This document shows positions 6,935 to 10,551 of a stretch of 10,551 bases of DNA, in pieces (position 1 is the stretch's first letter; each line of letters opens with the position of its first letter). The DNA is from Alphaproteobacteria bacterium (GTDB lineage Bacteria; Pseudomonadota; Alphaproteobacteria; Kiloniellales; JAKSDN01), in contig JAUVQB010000019.1 in the NCBI GenBank assembly GCA_030598385.1, positions 1 to 10,551 of the forward strand. Direction: 5' to 3'. A program made the translations under genes and the position numbers. The notes under the pieces were generated by a model. That model was given only the letters and a program-made list of their open reading frames with translations. It had not been told where the DNA came from and searched no databases.

Positions 6935-7534
6935 TCAGCGCACGGGCGGCAGCGAATCGCCGAAACGGTGCTCGATGGTCTTCGGCGGATCGTTGAATTG
7001 AACGCCGATGCTCTCCCCGTCCTGCCAGATCAGTTTGGTGGTGAACTCGCCGAATCGCTCGATCCAAAGAATGACCTCGAGACCGCAATCGATCTCTTTT
7101 TCCGCGAGAAGCTGGACGCCCTTGAGGGAGAAGTTAACGATGCGACAGTTGGTGAGCTGGCCGGCGCTGCGCAGCTTGCCGGACCATAACACAGAGGCGC
7201 GCGCGTCCTCGCGCCGCTCATTTCTTTCAGTTTCGATACTCAAAACATCCTCGACAATTCGTGCCAACTCCGTGAGCTCGTCTTGAAATTCGACCCCCAT
7301 GGTGGTGCCGTTGCGCCAGGCGACGCGACCGGCGAACTCCCCGACCCGCAGAATTCTAACGCGCACGTGCGCGTTGGTCTCGATTGGCTGGGAAGTCCGG
7401 ATCTTGACCCCGCCGACGGAGACATTGAGGACCTCGCAGTCGACCTCTTCATCCCCGGAGACCAATTTCCCGGGACAAAGGGTCGAATGGCGCCGGCTCT
7501 TCTGCCGATCAACTAGCTTCGCTAACTCGCTCAT
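6935..7534 (-). CDS. Tandem PilZ-domain protein, putative c-di-GMP effector
   Basis: A 199-residue soluble protein made of two PilZ-like repeats with no membrane segment or output domain. Repeat 1 (about 10-90) has NVSVGG (37-42) and repeat 2 (about 104-185) has NFSLKG (134-139); both fit the (D/N)xSxxG motif of c-di-GMP-binding PilZ domains. The repeats align over most of their length (PGKL with SGKL, GEFAGRVAWRNGTTMGVEF with GEFTTKLIWQDGESIGVQF), pointing to internal duplication. The Arg motif is complete in repeat 2 (Arg107, Arg108, Arg112; RRxxxR). In the aligned repeat 1 the second Arg is Gln11 (Arg10, Gln11, Arg15), so ligand binding there may be altered. The ATG at 7534 is preceded on the minus strand by a C9 tract where a Shine-Dalgarno sequence would be expected. 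Target process unknown; motility, exopolysaccharide or envelope control are guesses. Confidence 0.88.
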   Translation of the reverse strand: MSELAKLVDRQKSRRHSTLCPGKLVSGDEEVDCEVLNVSVGGVKIRTSQPIETNAHVRVRILRVGEFAGRVAWRNGTTMGVEFQDELTELARIVEDVLSIETERNERREDARASVLWSGKLRSAGQLTNCRIVNFSLKGVQLLAEKEIDCGLEVILWIERFGEFTTKLIWQDGESIGVQFNDPPKTIEHRFGDSLPPVR

Positions 7535-7536
7535 AC

Positions 7537-7545
7537 GGGGGGGGG
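7537..7545. repeat. G9 homopolymer tract before the PilZ start codon
   Basis: Nine consecutive G on the plus strand (C9 on the minus strand) lie two bases upstream of the PilZ start codon. No purine-rich ribosome binding site is visible on the minus strand in this position. Such tracts are prone to slippage, which would change spacing upstream of the start codon. Confidence 0.9.
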
Positions 7546-7574
7546 ATGCCTGCTGTGGTGCCGGACCCGCGGGA

Positions 7575-7591
7575 ATTCAGCCCATTCAGCC
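7575..7591. repeat. Short tandem repeat ATTCAGCC
   Basis: ATTCAGCC at 7575-7582 is repeated at 7584-7591, a 9-bp period. It lies about 40-57 bases upstream of the PilZ start codon and next to the GANTC cluster. A regulator site is possible; there is no further support. Confidence 0.5.
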
Positions 7592-7593
7592 TA

Positions 7594-7622
7594 GATTCTG
7601 TAAGCTGGAATCGTTTCGAATC
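7594..7622. promoter_or_regulatory. Cluster of three GANTC (CcrM-type) sites
   Basis: GATTC at 7594-7598 and GAATC at 7608-7612 and 7618-7622 fall within 29 bp. GANTC is the target of the cell-cycle-regulated CcrM adenine methylase in alphaproteobacteria, and GcrA recognises methylated promoters containing it. The sites lie 60-88 bases upstream of the PilZ start codon. Methylation and control are inferred. Confidence 0.45.
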
Positions 7623-7672
7623 GCTTAAGGCAGGGAGGAAAATCGCGGAAAATGGGGAAACTGTGGGTTCAG

Positions 7673-7692
7673 GCGGGGCGCCCGCTTTTTTT
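7673..7692 (+). terminator. Intrinsic-terminator-like hairpin in the ctaC upstream region
   Basis: GCGGG (7673-7677) pairs with CCCGC (7681-7685) around loop GCG and is followed directly by seven T (7686-7692), the layout of a Rho-independent terminator on the plus strand. The stem is short but entirely G-C. No plus-strand gene ends upstream, as the PilZ gene runs the other way, so if it works it would stop a leader or divergent transcript ahead of ctaC. Confidence 0.5.
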
Positions 7693-7730
7693 GGGGTGCA
7701 ATTTGGGCTCCATGTCAACCCGGGCCGGCT

Positions 7731-7760
7731 TCGGCGCGGGGCTCGGCGCGGGGCGCCGAG
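7731..7760 (+). other. Tandem 12-bp repeat and overlapping hairpin in the ctaC upstream region
   Basis: TCGGCGCGGGGC occurs twice in tandem (7731-7742 and 7743-7754). CTCGGCGC (7742-7749) pairs perfectly with GCGCCGAG (7753-7760) around a 3-base loop. GCTCGG (7741-7746) could instead pair with CCGAGC at 7771-7776, giving an alternative helix. Confidence 0.5.
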
Positions 7761-7877
7761 ATCGGTTGCTCCGAGCCTTTGAGAGCTCCCGTCTTGCACC
7801 GCCGTGTGGCTATGGCCTGCACTTGTCGGGTATGGCAACTTGGGTTACGGTCGCGCGGATATGGAGAGGGTTTTTTG

Positions 7878-7937
7878 GGGGCTTGAGCCGTTCTCGTCGG
7901 TGCCGGGGGGTCCGCAAGCCCCTTATGTGACAAGGGG
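7878..7937 (+). promoter_or_regulatory. Candidate RNA switch masking the ctaC ribosome binding site
   Basis: The likely ctaC ribosome binding site AAGGGG (7932-7937), 10 bases before the ATG, pairs with CCCCTT (7919-7924) around a 7-base loop; a G-U and an A-T pair extend the helix to 8 pairs (7917-7939). The masking strand also lies within CAAGCCCC (7915-7922), a perfect 8-base partner for GGGGCTTG (7878-7885). The two helices cannot form together, so the upstream helix would free the ribosome binding site. Pairing is seen directly; a regulatory role and any signal are inferred. Confidence 0.4.
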
Positions 7938-7947
7938 TTCTGAAAGC

Positions 7948-8859
7948 ATGGCTTTCATCGACAAGCTGCTGCTTGCGTCGCTGAGTATCGTGACGGGGAT
8001 TATCGCTTGGGCGGGGCTCGCCAAGCGCGCGGTCGCTGCCGGCCCGGTGAACTGGCAGATGGGCTTTCGGCCGCCGGTCTCGCCGACGGCGGAGGAGATT
8101 CACTGGTTCAACGACGTCATCCTGCTCCCGCTCGTCATCGCCATCGTTGTCTTCGTCATGGGCCTGCTGGTCTACGTGATTTGGCGATTTTCGGAGAAGC
8201 GCAACCCCACCCCATCCAAGACCACCCACAACACGGCGATCGAGGTCCTCTGGACGGCGGTTCCAGTGATGATCCTCTTCGTCATCGCCATTCCGTCCTT
8301 CAAGCTGCTGTACTTCGCCGACCGCATCGAAGAGGCGGACATGACCCTCAAGGCGACCGGCCGGCAGTGGTACTGGAACTACCAGTATCCGGATCACGGC
8401 GGCTTCGAGTTCGATGCCTATATGGTGGCCGACGCAGACCTGCAGGAAGGCCAGAAGCGGTTGCTCGACACCGACAACCTGGTCGTTCTGCCGGTCGACA
8501 CCAATATTCGCCTGCTGATCGCGGCAAGCGACGTGCTGCACGCCTTCGCCCTGCCGGCCATGGGCATCAAGCTGGACGCGGTGCCTGGGCAGGTCAACGA
8601 GACCTGGGTGCGGATCAACCAGGAAGGCACCTACTACGGCCAATGCTCCGAGCTCTGCGGCACCGGCCATTCCTATATGCCGATCACCATAAAGGCGGTT
8701 TCAAAGGCGGCGTTCGAGGATTGGATCGCCCAGGCGAAGTTAGACTTCGCGGCGGTGGATTCAGACCATGACGACCTTCGTGTAGCCGAGGCGGCGGCCG
8801 CCGCTGGGCCGGCGGGCGATCAGACGGCAGGCGTTCAGACGGCAGTGGCGGGGGACTGA
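7948..8859 (+). CDS. ctaC: Cytochrome c oxidase subunit II (aa3 type)
   Basis: Membrane-anchored subunit that takes electrons from cytochrome c through the binuclear CuA centre and passes them to haem a of subunit I. The 303-residue protein starts with a signal-like segment (residues 1-31, ending AVAA before GPVNWQ), then two membrane helices (about 56-79 and 99-121) and a periplasmic cupredoxin domain. The CuA ligands are complete: His198 in VLHAF, then Cys233, Glu235, Cys237, His241 and Met244 in CSELCGTGHSYM. The aromatic electron-entry patch WYWNYQY is at 141-147, and Glu99 sits at the position of the K-channel entrance Glu. No haem c motif (CxxCH) is present, so it is not a caa3 fusion. 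The reading frame is open further up to 7804, but ATG 7948 gives the family-typical start and has AAGGGG 10 bases upstream. An Ala-rich tail (about 279-303) is unremarkable. ctaD follows after three bases. Confidence 0.97.
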   Translation: MAFIDKLLLASLSIVTGIIAWAGLAKRAVAAGPVNWQMGFRPPVSPTAEEIHWFNDVILLPLVIAIVVFVMGLLVYVIWRFSEKRNPTPSKTTHNTAIEVLWTAVPVMILFVIAIPSFKLLYFADRIEEADMTLKATGRQWYWNYQYPDHGGFEFDAYMVADADLQEGQKRLLDTDNLVVLPVDTNIRLLIAASDVLHAFALPAMGIKLDAVPGQVNETWVRINQEGTYYGQCSELCGTGHSYMPITIKAVSKAAFEDWIAQAKLDFAAVDSDHDDLRVAEAAAAAGPAGDQTAGVQTAVAGD

Positions 8860-10473
<1,614 letters not shown>

Positions 10474-10499
10474 TGGATAAAATCCAACATATGATACCC

Positions 10500-10513
10500 A
10501 TACGATCCCGTAT
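10500..10513. other. Small inverted repeat after ctaD
   Basis: ATACG (10500-10504) pairs with CGTAT (10509-10513) around a 4-base loop in the 73-base gap behind ctaD. It is too weak and lacks a T-run, so it is not a convincing terminator; it may be an mRNA processing or regulator site, or chance. Confidence 0.25.
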
Positions 10514-10527
10514 CCCGGTTTCTCGGC

Positions 10528-10551
10528 AGGAGAAGGTCCGCTGGCGATGCC
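10528..10551 (+). CDS. Ribosome binding site and start codon of the next gene, cut by the window edge
   Basis: AGGAGAAGG (10528-10536) is a strong Shine-Dalgarno sequence placed 10 bases before an ATG at 10547, with only two bases of the second codon visible. The position directly behind ctaC-ctaD makes an oxidase assembly gene (for example ctaB, haem O synthase, or ctaG) likely from alphaproteobacterial gene order, but the sequence shown cannot identify it. Confidence 0.45.

Larger units (their letters stand above)
7535..7947. other. Divergent intergenic region between the PilZ gene and ctaC
   Basis: This 413-bp stretch separates the minus-strand PilZ gene from plus-strand ctaC and must contain promoters for both. 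I see no convincing protein gene. From left to right it holds a G9 tract (7537-7545), a 9-bp-period repeat (7575-7591), three GANTC sites in 29 bp (7594-7622), a hairpin with a T7 tract (7673-7692), a 12-bp tandem repeat that forms a hairpin (7731-7760), and competing helices around the ctaC ribosome binding site (7878-7937). No standard -35/-10 pair stands out. Confidence 0.7.

Noticed and set aside
7546..7782. 78-codon plus-strand frame in the PilZ-ctaC spacer
   Set aside because: It has no ribosome binding site, no recognisable domain, and runs through the terminator-like hairpin and the GC-rich repeats; composition does not look coding.
7804..7947. N-terminal extension of ctaC from ATG 7804 or ATG 7861
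   Set aside because: The extra residues do not resemble a COX2 leader, whereas ATG 7948 begins a proper signal segment with a ribosome binding site.

Overview
The window is high-GC bacterial DNA with tightly packed housekeeping genes. The gene content suggests an alphaproteobacterium, most likely of the Rhodospirillales type. Pointers are a plant-type glutamate-cysteine ligase next to rsmE and divergent from ubiA, tldD close to an aa3 oxidase ctaC-ctaD pair, an ETF-beta lysine methyltransferase homologue, and regulatory motifs resembling alphaproteobacterial CtrA boxes and CcrM (GANTC) sites. The lineage is inferred from gene families and order; no rRNA is present to settle it.

Layout, left to right. 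(1) Positions 14-913 (+) encode an EamA/DMT-family membrane permease. It converges with a minus-strand pair, ubiA (1591-2547) followed by an ETF-beta-type protein lysine methyltransferase (939-1607), whose start overlaps the ubiA end by 17 bases. (2) A short divergent spacer carrying a 13-bp tandem repeat separates ubiA from rsmE (2681-3481, +), which is followed on the same strand by gshA (3553-4920). (3) A 334-bp spacer between the convergent gshA and tldD has no convincing gene but holds two hairpins and a perfect TTAA-N7-TTAA CtrA-like box. (4) tldD (5255-6688) and a tandem-PilZ protein gene (6935-7534) lie on the minus strand. (5) A 413-bp divergent spacer (7535-7947) holds a G9 tract, clustered GANTC sites, an intrinsic-terminator-like hairpin with a T7 tract, and mutually exclusive helices around the ctaC ribosome binding site. 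(6) ctaC (7948-8859) and ctaD (8863-10473) encode subunits II and I of an aa3-type cytochrome c oxidase; a ribosome binding site and start codon at the right edge mark the next gene, probably another oxidase assembly gene.

Functionally the genes cluster around aerobic respiration and redox balance. UbiA makes a ubiquinone precursor, ETF (the likely methyltransferase substrate) feeds electrons towards ubiquinone, CtaC/CtaD form the terminal oxidase core, and GshA makes the glutathione precursor. RsmE modifies 16S rRNA, TldD is a metalloprotease subunit, and the PilZ protein is a candidate c-di-GMP effector.

I see no mobile element, CRISPR array, tRNA or rRNA, and no obviously new multi-gene system. 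The most interesting signals are non-coding: the possible RNA switch before ctaC, the CtrA-like box and long perfect hairpin in the gshA/tldD spacer, and the GANTC cluster and G9 tract between the PilZ gene and ctaC.
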